A DNA stretch of 37,839 nt from a virus: positions 1-37,839 of the IMG/VR virus record IMGVR_UViG_3300030098_006363; one strand, given 5' to 3'. The notes beneath the pieces are model-generated. The model was not told the origin of the DNA. It saw only the letters and a program-made list of their open reading frames with translations, and ran no database searches. A program made the position numbers and the translations under genes. This document shows, piece after piece, positions 8,612-17,337 of the stretch. How positions within the stretch are numbered: the stretch's first letter is position 1; each line of letters opens with the position of its first letter.

Positions 8612-11380
8612 TTACTTCCCTTTATTGGTTGGATTATAATTCAAAAATTCAGATAAATCTGAAACTTTGGAATTAATAAAACTTTCAGAAACAAAACTTC
8701 TTTCTTGCTGATTAGGAATCCATATTTTTGATAATTGAAAATGTTCTGTTTGATTGCCTAATCTTAGGAAAATTCTAAAACCCTGCTTATGATGAGGTTT
8801 CAAATAGATTCTTCCTTCTCCCAAAGCCTGTTCAAACCTGTCTTCGTCTTCAACCATTTCTATGAAAGTTCTGCCAATATCAGTCTGAAACCACAGTTCA
8901 TTGCTAGTCAAACGAGCAAATCCTTGGCCGCCAAAATCAAGACCTTGCAAATCCTGTTTTTTTAACTCCTCTTCCATTTCACCGCTTTTAATTAAATTAA
9001 CAAAGGCCCCTTGAAGATATTTGATTGGTCGCCCTTTAAATTGGTTTTGTGCTAAAAATCTTTCTAAGGTGCGATATGAAAACTGCTGTTCTTCCAGAAT
9101 TTCACCATCTGCATTTCTTTGTGGTTCAGCAAACTTAGTAAAACCACCACTGTGCCCCACATCTCTAAAAGCCATTTCCATCGCTTTTTCGTGATCGCCT
9201 ATTGCATCGCCAGCAAAGTGCTTCATATATGCCGCTCTTAATACTGGGATTGTATCAATTTCTATTTTTGAACCTGAAATATCTCTAAAAAAAGGACGCC
9301 CCTGAGCAGTTACCAGATCCGCACTAGCAGGGTTAAGATCTTGGTTAATCATAAAACCGAACATTGTTTGACCAAATAAATTTCTGCCAAAAAGTTCTAA
9401 TGCCGATGAATCTTTAGTAAGATTTCTTAGTTTTTCTTCCATCTCAACGGAAAAATTTGGAGAAACCGTAAAACGCGTTGCTATTGCTGTTAGCTCATCG
9501 CGTTCAGGGTCAATTACACTTATTAGTTTTTCTGAGTTTTTTGCAAAATCTTCTGGACGGCCTCTAAGAGCCGATTCTACTTGCATCAATTGTTGCGTTG
9601 TCATTCCAGGAACAGCAATACCCATATCACTTAATGATCTCGCTAAACCTGCAAGATTTGCAGTTGCCTCTCTGTCATGTAGAACCGTTTTCCAGTTAGT
9701 CAAAAAACGTGAGACTAATTTGGGTATATTTGCGGTTAAATCTGTCCTTATATTTTTTTGGGCATATTGAACAAAAGCATCAACATGAGTTCTGTCTCTA
9801 ATATCAAATTTTGCTTTACCTGTTTCTCTATGCAGAAAACGAGCAAAATGATCGTCCGGAACACCACCATCAGCCTTACGTTTAGAATACCCAAATTCAG
9901 TATCATTGGCTTTTATTAAACGGTTTATAACTTGGGGATTTTTTCTTAACCATCTGCCAAACGGATTGTCTTCTTTGGCCCAATTTTCAAATTTTTCTGG
10001 TGTTGCACCATCTGCCACAAAAATTCGTGCAAGGCGTGACATTTCCTCAGGATTACCCTCATCTTTAGCAAATTTTTCTATTATCTTTTTTTCAATTTTA
10101 TTTAATTTGTTTATTATTTGACGGGCTTGATCGGTTGAGTAAAAGTTATTTGCAATATTTTCTCTAATTTCTACAGGATTGTACCTGTTAAGATCTATAT
10201 CGCTTATTGTCTGAGCAAAATTTTTATTTTGTCGTTCTGCCAAAGCGTCTTTTTCTTGTTGCTCTTGAAGATTATAAGCAGCATTTATTGCGCGAACACC
10301 AGTCATAGTGCTGGGATTATCCAAGCCTAATTCTATTACTTTGGCATCTATTTCCGATTTGCTGATTACCGAGTTATTTTTTTGAGCGTTTCTTTCTTTT
10401 TCGCCCAGCCACATGCTAAAATCTATAATTTTATCTGTTTCGTTTTCTTTTTCTATACGTTTAGCTTCAGCTTTTATTTTTGCTGACATTTCAATAGAAC
10501 GAACCGCGTTTGCAGTAATCTGGGCTTTTGTTTCCGCATTTAAACCATCAATATCTTTTTCCATAAATTCGTCAATTACATTTAGAGCTTCAAACGCGGT
10601 TTTGCCTTTTACCTGATGCATTAACTGACCGCTTAATATGGCAGATCGAATACCTTCTGTGTATTTCGCTCCTTCTTCTGGACTTAACAAACCACTACTA
10701 ACAGACTGTTTTATTAATGAGTCCGTTAAGATTTCCAACGTGTCTGGCAAAGGAATATTTTCAACTGGCCCAGGGGTCTGTTCCAAGCCGTTGCTATAGG
10801 CTTCTTCAAGATTGGCTATGTTGGTTGATATAGCTTCTGTAATATTTTGTATCTGTTCTCTGCGTTCTCTTAATTCATGTTGTTCGGTAAAATAATTTGT
10901 TGTCCCCATTAGAAAAGAAGACGCTATAACACCGACTTGTCCCTGTATATCTTTCTGGGTATTGTCAATTAATGGAACAACATATTCTTCTTCAAAAACA
11001 CTTAACGCATCAAGAGCGTCCGGATTGTCTTTATTTAAGACTTGAAATTCTTCAAACTTTCCTTTCAAGCCAAGTTGTATTGAAGACAGAGCAGATGCTC
11101 TCTGGGCTTCAAGAAAAGCTTGCGTATACAATTCCCCAGCATCAGGAACGTCAGAACGCCTGATTGTACCTTCTGGTGTTAAAACAACAGAATTTGAGCC
11201 TGCTAATTCACCTTCTTTAACCGCTTTTTTCTTGGCTTTATTCCATAAACGCTGATTTATCTTGCTTATTTCATCAGCATAGGAAAAAAACCCTCTTGAC
11301 TGTTCTGCCATAGGATTTTCAGAGGATACTTCCCGAACAGCAATTCTTGAAGTTTTTTGATATTCTTCGTATGCACTCAT
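8612..11380 (-). CDS. Internal virion protein (T7 gp15-like position)
   Basis: This 922-residue, largely helical, highly charged protein has no membrane segment. Its size and place between the gp14-like and gp16-like genes match the second T7 ejection-core protein, which lines the periplasmic tunnel. Sequence features are limited to long heptad-like stretches (about 145-200 and 290-420) and Asn/Gln-rich linkers. The start overlaps the preceding stop (TAATG), so the internal proteins are probably made in a fixed ratio. The assignment rests on order and size rather than a recognised motif. Confidence 0.75.
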   Translation of the reverse strand: MSAYEEYQKTSRIAVREVSSENPMAEQSRGFFSYADEISKINQRLWNKAKKKAVKEGELAGSNSVVLTPEGTIRRSDVPDAGELYTQAFLEAQRASALSSIQLGLKGKFEEFQVLNKDNPDALDALSVFEEEYVVPLIDNTQKDIQGQVGVIASSFLMGTTNYFTEQHELRERREQIQNITEAISTNIANLEEAYSNGLEQTPGPVENIPLPDTLEILTDSLIKQSVSSGLLSPEEGAKYTEGIRSAILSGQLMHQVKGKTAFEALNVIDEFMEKDIDGLNAETKAQITANAVRSIEMSAKIKAEAKRIEKENETDKIIDFSMWLGEKERNAQKNNSVISKSEIDAKVIELGLDNPSTMTGVRAINAAYNLQEQQEKDALAERQNKNFAQTISDIDLNRYNPVEIRENIANNFYSTDQARQIINKLNKIEKKIIEKFAKDEGNPEEMSRLARIFVADGATPEKFENWAKEDNPFGRWLRKNPQVINRLIKANDTEFGYSKRKADGGVPDDHFARFLHRETGKAKFDIRDRTHVDAFVQYAQKNIRTDLTANIPKLVSRFLTNWKTVLHDREATANLAGLARSLSDMGIAVPGMTTQQLMQVESALRGRPEDFAKNSEKLISVIDPERDELTAIATRFTVSPNFSVEMEEKLRNLTKDSSALELFGRNLFGQTMFGFMINQDLNPASADLVTAQGRPFFRDISGSKIEIDTIPVLRAAYMKHFAGDAIGDHEKAMEMAFRDVGHSGGFTKFAEPQRNADGEILEEQQFSYRTLERFLAQNQFKGRPIKYLQGAFVNLIKSGEMEEELKKQDLQGLDFGGQGFARLTSNELWFQTDIGRTFIEMVEDEDRFEQALGEGRIYLKPHHKQGFRIFLRLGNQTEHFQLSKIWIPNQQERSFVSESFINSKVSDLSEFLNYNPTNKGK

Positions 11381-11994
11381 TATGCTAACCTTGACTCTTT
11401 TGCATCTTGGTAATCATCAAAGAAAGATCGAGCAACACCAAGACCGCCTTTAACTAAGGCACTTCGTGCTTGTGCTTTTGCTGATCTTGAATCAATGCCC
11501 AATAGATTCTGTTTTGTATAAGCATTTACCCGTATTCTGCTTACATCGTCTTCATAAAGACGGTCTTGCGCTTTTAAAAACGCCATAAAAGAGCGCGAGC
11601 TACTAATGTCTTTTCCTTGACTTGCGGCTTTTGCAATTGCATTGGCTTTAATTCTCTGTCTTTTTGCATCTGCATCCAGAATGAGCTGGTCTGCCTGCAG
11701 TTTTGCTAGACGTCTTTGTTGTTCAATTTGGTTTTGCTGAAACTGAGCAGATTTTCGGGCTGACAATCCCCCCATAATACTGCTTATTCCCCGAACGGCT
11801 GATAGACCGTGTTGCATTTTAAAACCGCTAAAAAGTCCACTAGCACCGCTAAAAGATGATCCACCGCCAGATGCTCCCAGAATAACCGAACCTGGCTTTA
11901 ATAACGCATTGGGTGTTGCCAGCATTCCAAAACCGCCTGTTGCTATTCCTAAACCTGTTAATGCTACCGCCGGAACAATCGCTTTTTTACCCAT
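11380..11994 (-). CDS. Internal virion protein (T7 gp14-like)
   Basis: This 204-residue protein has a Gly/Ala/Leu-rich, membrane-compatible N-terminus (5-65). A strong coiled coil with many Gln, Arg and Lys follows (about 82-120, QNQIEQQRRLAKLQADQLIL), and then a basic C-terminus. This layout is characteristic of gp14-type proteins that insert into the outer membrane during DNA ejection. The gene sits between tail tubular protein B and the gp15-like gene, as in T7 relatives. The start overlaps the previous stop (TAATG). Confidence 0.8.
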   Translation of the reverse strand: MGKKAIVPAVALTGLGIATGGFGMLATPNALLKPGSVILGASGGGSSFSGASGLFSGFKMQHGLSAVRGISSIMGGLSARKSAQFQQNQIEQQRRLAKLQADQLILDADAKRQRIKANAIAKAASQGKDISSSRSFMAFLKAQDRLYEDDVSRIRVNAYTKQNLLGIDSRSAKAQARSALVKGGLGVARSFFDDYQDAKESRLA

Positions 11995-13922
11995 TACGCT
12001 GTAACCTCCATGTAAAGTCCACGAATGCTTACTGGCAAAGGAACTGTCTGTGTTATTTCAACTGCTGGATCAAGCGACCAGCCAAGCATAAAAAATTCGT
12101 AATCCCCATCTACGGCTGTAGGGGGAACACTAAAATCATCATCTACCTGTGTCAGGATTAGCTGATTGCCGGACAACGACATGGATTGTGTGGAAAAAAC
12201 ACTGGCTACAACCCTGCTAATGCGTTTTTTCAAGCCAGTTATTGCACCTACATTTCTCATCATAGCATCAATAGGCATGGTTTTTAACGTCATGGTAAAA
12301 TCCAGACCAATTTCTATATTCGTAACTGCTTCATCCGTTGTGATGACACCGGAACCGTTAGAAGTATACTGACCTAAATACTGGGCATTGGTATTTGTTG
12401 TGGTTTTAACAGTGGTGTTTGGCAAGTGTGCCGCGGTCCAGCTATTTGTTGAAGAAGCTGTAGACTGAATAACCGCATCCATTGTTACATCAAAGTCAAA
12501 CTCTTCGAGCCAGTGAACCGTTGAAGAATTAATTGTGCGTGTGCAATAGGCAAACAGTTTATTACCGCACTGGGTTACAGATTTGTAACTGCCGTTTGTA
12601 TTCCACTGAACCCAACCTGCAAGCTCTTCATTTCTTACCGAATGAAAAACCGCGAGAGTCCCATCTGTATTAACAAAAAAAGCATATTGTTCCGGCCTCT
12701 GCGTTGTTCCCATTAAAAGAGCGGAATCAATCGCATTATTTATCAAGTGATTGGAAAGAATAGACACGGCATTTGAGGTATACGCCTGTTGAGTGTCTTC
12801 CCAGACATACTCGCGAATAACTTTACCAGTAGACTGCATATACAGCGTTGCACCATCAAATTTTAGAGGTGTAACCGCCTGACTTGTTCCATACGGTGTC
12901 TGAGGTACAAAACTTATACTGTTTGGAGTTAAAGGCGATGTTGTAGATTGCGGAACATACAGTTCCCCTGCATTGGTAAATATCTGAAGATTTCGGGTAG
13001 ATACCAAATGACGGATTTCCGAAATATTATCTGCGGCTACCGTAACATCAATGCCAAAGTTATCGCTGGCATCACCAATATCAAAATTAAAAAAGGCATT
13101 TACCTTGGAAGAAACTATACCGTCAGGCCGATCCGTTGAACCTGCCATAAAAAGTCTCTGCGAATGGAATACTCCGCATCTGGGATGACCACGGACAGCA
13201 GAAAACGCCTGTTCATCCCATTCGGTGCTTGCTGATGTTCCCGATAAAGTTTCCCTGATATTAACGACTGCAACCGTTGCGGATGTAATGCTTGTCACCA
13301 GCATTTCTTTGCCATCATACCTAAAAATAGTTCCCACATGGTCAGACTCAAAAATGCTGACCGAACAAGTCAGATTTCTGCCAGTTCCACTTGTTGCACT
13401 CGGAGTCATGGTGACACTATCCGCAGTAAATTTAAAATAAGGCTGATATTTTGGATAACCCGCAGAATTTTCTTCAAACACAAAATCGGCACTGGTAAAG
13501 GTGGAAGCTCCGGTGCGGGTTAACTGTCTGGGCCAGAAATCTTTGTGGAACACAATAATAGTGTCTGCTGAATCTGTAATTGTAAGATCATTCAAATGTG
13601 CTGTTTGCCACGGCTGACTGGTAAGTGTCTGCAAAAGACTTCCACTGCTGTTGAAAATCAGCAGTTTTGTATTCTGAAACGCCAGAATATAATCCTGTCC
13701 TTCTGTATAACTGTATTCATGTAAAACCGTTGCTTCTGAAAGGTTTGCCCGATAAATAGAACCTGGTCTTCTTCTTGCGCCCCCTTGAGCATACAATGCA
13801 ACATTTCTTGCTGTCTGCGCTCCTTTTGCATATGCCTTCAAGTCTGACCGCATCCGCATTAAAGGATCTAATTCACCTGATGTAAAAGATGTCTGCACAT
13901 TTCTTAAATTGCTATCGACCAT
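11994..13922 (-). CDS. Tail tubular protein B (T7 gp12-like, tail nozzle)
   Basis: The 642-residue protein is beta-rich. Its N-terminus contains the family pattern SFTSGELDPLMRMRSDLKAYAKGAQTARN (given in part: residues about 11-39), then GGARRRPGSIY, both hallmarks of podovirus tail tubular protein B. Later segments (HSQRLFMAGS, around 236-245; SFVPQTPYGTSQ, around 316-327) also fit the family. It forms the tail nozzle below the adaptor ring. GGAG lies seven bases before the ATG, and the start immediately follows the stop of tail tubular A. Confidence 0.93.
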   Translation of the reverse strand: MVDSNLRNVQTSFTSGELDPLMRMRSDLKAYAKGAQTARNVALYAQGGARRRPGSIYRANLSEATVLHEYSYTEGQDYILAFQNTKLLIFNSSGSLLQTLTSQPWQTAHLNDLTITDSADTIIVFHKDFWPRQLTRTGASTFTSADFVFEENSAGYPKYQPYFKFTADSVTMTPSATSGTGRNLTCSVSIFESDHVGTIFRYDGKEMLVTSITSATVAVVNIRETLSGTSASTEWDEQAFSAVRGHPRCGVFHSQRLFMAGSTDRPDGIVSSKVNAFFNFDIGDASDNFGIDVTVAADNISEIRHLVSTRNLQIFTNAGELYVPQSTTSPLTPNSISFVPQTPYGTSQAVTPLKFDGATLYMQSTGKVIREYVWEDTQQAYTSNAVSILSNHLINNAIDSALLMGTTQRPEQYAFFVNTDGTLAVFHSVRNEELAGWVQWNTNGSYKSVTQCGNKLFAYCTRTINSSTVHWLEEFDFDVTMDAVIQSTASSTNSWTAAHLPNTTVKTTTNTNAQYLGQYTSNGSGVITTDEAVTNIEIGLDFTMTLKTMPIDAMMRNVGAITGLKKRISRVVASVFSTQSMSLSGNQLILTQVDDDFSVPPTAVDGDYEFFMLGWSLDPAVEITQTVPLPVSIRGLYMEVTA

Positions 13923-14504
13923 CTAGGATCTCCGTATATTAACTAGTGTCGAAGCTCTTAAATGCCTTGTTGTCTGTGAAGCAGAATCCGCATTCTTAGC
14001 CTGTACAAAAGCTCTTTCTGCTTTCAATGTAAAATGATCTGCAAGATCACCGCGCATTGCCAGAGAACCAGCAAATACAGAAGCCATTTCAAACGTAAAA
14101 GCTCTTGTAAAATAAGGAGGCCAGTAAATAACCTTGGGACGATAGGTATAATCCATAACAACCACATCGTCTTCGTGAGTGTTGCAATATACTTTGTCTT
14201 CATAACGATCAAACGTAATAGGATCGTCATTTACCGTTAGTGCATTTACAAGTAAAACAGGAGGTGAAGTCGGTATTTGATAAGCCGCTTCCCATCTGGC
14301 AATAGGTTCAGCAACTAAACGAGATAATTTTGACTGACCTGTGGCAAACCGCCATCTTGTTCTTGTTAAAGCCGCTTCCAGCATAGGCTCATAAAGATTA
14401 TTTGCCATATTTGCCGGATTGTCACCTTGAGCAAAACTAGAAATTTCAGCGGCTCCGATTAGATTTAACGCCCTCGAAGCAATTGTTACGTCAGTTAAAG
14501 CCAT
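13923..14504 (-). CDS. Tail tubular protein A (T7 gp11-like adaptor)
   Basis: This 193-residue protein matches the gp11-type adaptor family. The N-terminus ALTDVTIASRALNLIGAAEI is followed by NMANNLYEPMLEAALTRTRW (41-60, with the conserved LY-x-x-x-x-x-x-L-x-x-x-RW spacing). A central YCNTHEDDVVVMDYTYRP region and an aromatic-to-helical C-terminus complete it. It forms the dodecameric adaptor between portal and tail nozzle. A hairpin at 14530-14560 lies between this gene and the upstream capsid-associated gene. AAGG precedes the start. Confidence 0.93.
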   Translation of the reverse strand: MALTDVTIASRALNLIGAAEISSFAQGDNPANMANNLYEPMLEAALTRTRWRFATGQSKLSRLVAEPIARWEAAYQIPTSPPVLLVNALTVNDDPITFDRYEDKVYCNTHEDDVVVMDYTYRPKVIYWPPYFTRAFTFEMASVFAGSLAMRGDLADHFTLKAERAFVQAKNADSASQTTRHLRASTLVNIRRS

Positions 14505-14529
14505 TAAATCAGCCTTACAAAAGGTATAA

Positions 14530-14560
14530 TCAGGGAGAGTCTTCGATCAGCCCTCCCTGA
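14530..14560 (-). terminator. Intercistronic hairpin after capsid genes
   Basis: TCAGGGAG and CTCCCTGA form a perfect 8-bp stem with a 15-base loop. On the transcribed (minus) strand the stem is followed by only a weak T-rich tract (TTATACCTTTTG). It may partly terminate or stabilise the 3' end of the abundant capsid message ahead of the tail genes. Confidence 0.6.
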
Positions 14561-14570
14561 CTATTATTTT

Positions 14571-14837
14571 CTAATCACTATCCGTTTCTGCTATGGCAGT
14601 GCCATCGCTGATATCAACGGTTGTGCCATCATTGCTTAAAACGGTTGTAAAGCTCGTTGTGGGAGCATTTGTATCCGAGATAATTATGATGTCACGAACA
14701 GCCAACATGTTAACGGCATCACCTGTGAAGTAACCTGCTGAGTTACAGGTTGCAATCGTATCTGTGGTACTATAGTGCCACAGGGTAAAGCCATTAGCTG
14801 TTGCCAAAACAGAAAGACCACTTGCTGTATAAGCCAT
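14571..14837 (-). CDS. Small capsid-associated (decoration-like) protein
   Basis: This 88-residue, beta-prone, Thr/Ser/Asp-rich protein lies directly after the major capsid gene. The pattern GLSVLATANGFTLWHYST, then AGYFTGDAVNMLAVRDII, is seen in small proteins encoded next to the capsid gene in many marine short-tailed phages. A role as decoration or minor head protein is likely but inferred from position. A strong ribosome site (GGAGG) implies high expression. The acidic C-terminus (AIAETDSD) is followed by a hairpin. Confidence 0.75.
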   Translation of the reverse strand: MAYTASGLSVLATANGFTLWHYSTTDTIATCNSAGYFTGDAVNMLAVRDIIIISDTNAPTTSFTTVLSNDGTTVDISDGTAIAETDSD

Positions 14838-14849
14838 TTTATAATCCTC

Positions 14850-15671
14850 CTATGCTTCTGAGATGCTGACTTCAATGATACCATTGGCATCAATCAAGCA
14901 ACTTCCCTGAGACATTTTGTTAACAACCAAGTGAGCCTGTTTTTTGCCTTCCCAAGTAACGTCCTGAGAAACATCTTTGCCAATTCCATGACCCATAGCA
15001 GTCGTGTGATAAGCAAAAGTTTTTCTGATATTGGAAGCAACGTCCAAACCAGAAAACGCAAAGAAAAGGAAACCATGCCAGCGTTTAGCAATCATGCCAC
15101 CCGCATACGGCAAGTTGTCAGTGCCTACAAAGTCTGAACTTGCAAACTCTGTAATGTCCATTAGATCATTCCATCCGGCATGAGAGACAACCCAGAAACG
15201 CTGATCGTCATCAGGGACATCATTGTTTCCTAGTGTTTCAAAAGCAGTATGGATTTTTGCTTTGGTCAAGCCAGCAGATCCATGAGCAATAGTCTGTGTG
15301 GTTGTGTCCATAGCAGTGGTAATCAATGAGTCAGTCTTACGCCCTAGAGCCGCGGCTCCAGCTTGAGCGGCAAGATTTTTTTCATCGATATTAAGTTTAA
15401 GCATATCCAGATCATCTATGTATTCTGCGGCATAGTAATCGGACATTGAACAATCGACAGTCGTGTGGCTGACGTTCATCAGTGGCACATCGCCATGTCG
15501 GGATTTAGTTGAAGCTGTTCCAGTTCCATACTTCTGGAAACGGACATCTTCACCATTCACAGATACTTTTCTGCGAATGGTATTCCGTAGTTTAGTTCCC
15601 ATGCGCTGATACGCAACATGCACATCGGATTCAAACTGACGGATAAATGCTGTATCAACTGAAGTTGACAT
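14850..15671 (-). CDS. Major capsid protein
   Basis: The 273-residue product fits the short HK97-fold capsid proteins of podoviruses. Recognisable parts are MSTSVDTAFIRQFESDVHVAYQ (1-22, in part), the helix AAQAGAAALGRKTDSLITTAMD (around 100-121) and the late domain PYAGGMIAKRWHGFLFFAFSG (in part). It is preceded by its own 185-base leader and a leftward terminator at 15857-15902. It may therefore be transcribed or processed separately from the scaffold gene. A GGAG ribosome site lies about eight bases before the ATG. Order portal-scaffold-capsid agrees. Confidence 0.93.
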   Translation of the reverse strand: MSTSVDTAFIRQFESDVHVAYQRMGTKLRNTIRRKVSVNGEDVRFQKYGTGTASTKSRHGDVPLMNVSHTTVDCSMSDYYAAEYIDDLDMLKLNIDEKNLAAQAGAAALGRKTDSLITTAMDTTTQTIAHGSAGLTKAKIHTAFETLGNNDVPDDDQRFWVVSHAGWNDLMDITEFASSDFVGTDNLPYAGGMIAKRWHGFLFFAFSGLDVASNIRKTFAYHTTAMGHGIGKDVSQDVTWEGKKQAHLVVNKMSQGSCLIDANGIIEVSISEA

Positions 15672-15856
15672 AAGATTTCTCCGATAAAAGTTGAACCAAA
15701 TTTGGACTTTCGGTTATGCCTTTCACCGGATGAATGCGATTAGAGCCTTTCGGGGTCGCGCACCAGTAATAGGGGCCATCTGTCTTAACTACGAATATTC
15801 GTTTATCAAAGAGACGGTACGCAATGCACAAAATGTTAAATTAGAAAAATTACTGC
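15672..15856 (-). promoter_or_regulatory. Capsid gene leader with 12-bp palindrome
   Basis: No gene is visible between the terminator and the capsid start. The leader contains the perfect palindrome ACGAATATTCGT at 15791-15802. It also has two similar GAAAGGC elements (in CCCCGAAAGGC and CCGGTGAAAGGC on the minus strand) that could form small hairpins. I see no convincing sigma-70 promoter, though TTGATA lies close to the palindrome. It may carry a late promoter, an activator site or an RNA-processing element that sets capsid expression. Confidence 0.45.
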
Positions 15857-15902
15857 AAAAAAAACCCCCTGCAACAATGACTGCTTTGTTTACAGGAGGT
15901 TT
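15857..15902 (-). terminator. Rho-independent terminator between scaffold and capsid genes
   Basis: On the minus strand AAACCTCCTG pairs with CAGGGGGTTT (one T-G wobble) around a loop of about 21 bases, followed directly by a run of eight Ts. It lies 28 bases after the scaffold stop and would cut or reduce transcription entering the capsid gene from upstream. Confidence 0.8.
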
Positions 15903-15929
15903 AATTTTCCCTGGGAGTGGGAGTTTTTT

Positions 15930-16709
15930 TCAAGAAACTAGCTGTCTAAATCCTTCTTCTACCTTTTTAATAAATTCTGGATCTTGTTTTGTTGGATGCC
16001 AGTACCGTTGATCTGCCTGCATGGATCTTAATCCTTCAAGAGTTGGCTTGTTATTTTCTCCAAAACTACTTCCAGGTGCAAATGCAGGTTCGCCCTGCAA
16101 CCTCATAATTTCTTCAAGCGCAACTGTATTCTGGGCTGTAATTGCAAAATCGGATAATGCTTGATAAGTAGGTTCGGAAAATGTTTTTTTAGCCCACATG
16201 GCAATATGATTAATGCGTTCATTTGCGTTTTCGCCAAGTTTAGATATTTCTTCATCATAATTAGGTACATCCGAAAAACTTGATTCAACGAACGCGGAAA
16301 TACCTTGTTCAAATTCTTCCTGACTAAAACCGTTTTCAAAAGCATGTTGTTTCCAGAAATTCAGCATAGGATCAGCTTCATTAAATTCAAAATCCATGCC
16401 TTCAGGCATTTGTTCTTTTAATGTATCCGGAACTCTTACAACATAATATTCTGGTGCTTCAGGTCGATCCGAATTTATTTGTTCTTCAATTTCAGCTAAA
16501 ATGTTTTCCCGCATGGTTTCATTTCTTGCACGACCTTTTTTTTCAATTTCCGTATAGGATTTGAAAACGTCTTCCATGCGTACATTGCCTGATTTTGAGT
16601 CCCAGAATTTTTCTGGTACATAATCCGGTCTTTCTGCAACTGTTGTTTCTGTAGCTTCTGACTCGGTTGTGCCAGCTTCCGCTGGGGCCGAACCTTCACC
16701 TTCACTCAT
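15930..16709 (-). CDS. Capsid scaffold protein
   Basis: This 259-residue, very acidic, helical protein lies just before the capsid gene. The N-terminus is disordered and rich in Glu, Ala, Ser and Thr (1-27). A conserved-looking YVPEKFWDSKSGNVRMEDVFKSY (in part, 30-52) follows, as in T7-type scaffolds where PEKFWD marks the start of the helical part. A helical middle leads to the C-terminal QADQRYWHPTKQDPEFIKKV (around 231-250), which probably contacts the capsid. It overlaps the upstream gene by eight bases, with AAGGAG as ribosome site. Confidence 0.9.
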   Translation of the reverse strand: MSEGEGSAPAEAGTTESEATETTVAERPDYVPEKFWDSKSGNVRMEDVFKSYTEIEKKGRARNETMRENILAEIEEQINSDRPEAPEYYVVRVPDTLKEQMPEGMDFEFNEADPMLNFWKQHAFENGFSQEEFEQGISAFVESSFSDVPNYDEEISKLGENANERINHIAMWAKKTFSEPTYQALSDFAITAQNTVALEEIMRLQGEPAFAPGSSFGENNKPTLEGLRSMQADQRYWHPTKQDPEFIKKVEEGFRQLVS

Positions 16710-16980
16710 CTGAAATCTCCTTCTTTGCGTTAAGTCCTAATTCAAATCTTTTGGCTATTACTGCTGTAATAAACCTCTGGCCTTCGAGGTGACGCAAATG
16801 TGCGTCCGTTACTTCTGGGCCAGCCGTTACATGGGTAGTAATTGATTTCAGGTAATTCAGGAAATATTCTCCATCTGCTTCTCGCAAACAGGAATAGACA
16901 GCGTTATTAATCCGTCTTTCTTGGGCTTGGCTTCGCTGTATTCCGTCTGGACCTAAAATCCCAGTTTCCTTACGCTTCAT
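16702..16980 (-). CDS. Small pre-scaffold protein, Bbp19-like
   Basis: The 92-residue protein has a basic N-terminus (MKRKETGILGPDGIQRSQAQ). A helical body contains YFLNYLKSITTHVTAGPEV and then HLRHLEGQRFITAVIAKRFELG (in part). The pattern of FL-x-YL and RHLEGQRF resembles small proteins encoded between portal and scaffold in many podoviruses (Bbp19-like). The exact role is unknown; a head assembly function fits the location. It starts one base pair after the stop of a tiny basic gene and overlaps the scaffold start. Confidence 0.7.
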   Translation of the reverse strand: MKRKETGILGPDGIQRSQAQERRINNAVYSCLREADGEYFLNYLKSITTHVTAGPEVTDAHLRHLEGQRFITAVIAKRFELGLNAKKEISDE

Positions 16981-16981
16981 G

Positions 16982-17104
16982 TTAGACGGACTTATAACCC
17001 TTGCCTAACAAACGAACAGGCGCAAGACCGCCCATATTCCTAGCTGTCTGTTTTCCAGCTTTAACAACTTTTTTAACTGCTTTTTTAACTGCTTTTTTTG
17101 CCAT
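16982..17104 (-). CDS. 40-residue Lys-rich basic protein
   Basis: This short reading frame has a start overlapping the preceding stop (TAATG) and a stop one base before the next ATG, so it fits exactly into the operon. The N-terminus is MAKKAVKKAVKKVVKAGKQ, an alternating Lys/Ala/Val pattern similar to histone-like tails. The C-terminus is NMGGLAPVRLLGKGYKSV. It may bind DNA or RNA inside the head, or act in assembly; no family is recognisable. The tight packing makes it likely to be real. Confidence 0.65.
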   Translation of the reverse strand: MAKKAVKKAVKKVVKAGKQTARNMGGLAPVRLLGKGYKSV

Positions 17105-17337
17105 TACTTCTTCCTCTTTTTTATCTTCCGTAGATGCGGAGATTCCGCTGTAGGAAAAAAATCTGGACCTTTAAGTTCTTTGACCAGTTTGCCCATATTC
17201 ATGTAATTATATTTTGATGAAAATCTTTCTTTAATTTTTTTTCCTATTTCAGGAAACAAACTTCTTGCTTTTTTAACCCCTTTTGGGGGTGTGTACTTAA
17301 ATGATTTTCTGTTTCCATATCCAATACCTTCAGGCAT
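17104..17337 (-). CDS. Small basic protein with MPxGxGYG N-terminus (third paralogue)
   Basis: The 77-residue product begins MPEGIGYGNRK, the same signature as the two genes transcribed before it. The remainder is strongly basic (about one residue in four is Lys or Arg) and ends LRKIKKRKK. Function is unknown. The shared N-terminus with otherwise different bodies suggests a sorting or binding tag, or a start region spread by recombination. The start overlaps the upstream stop, with an AAGGAG ribosome site. Confidence 0.7.
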   Translation of the reverse strand: MPEGIGYGNRKSFKYTPPKGVKKARSLFPEIGKKIKERFSSKYNYMNMGKLVKELKGPDFFPTAESPHLRKIKKRKK

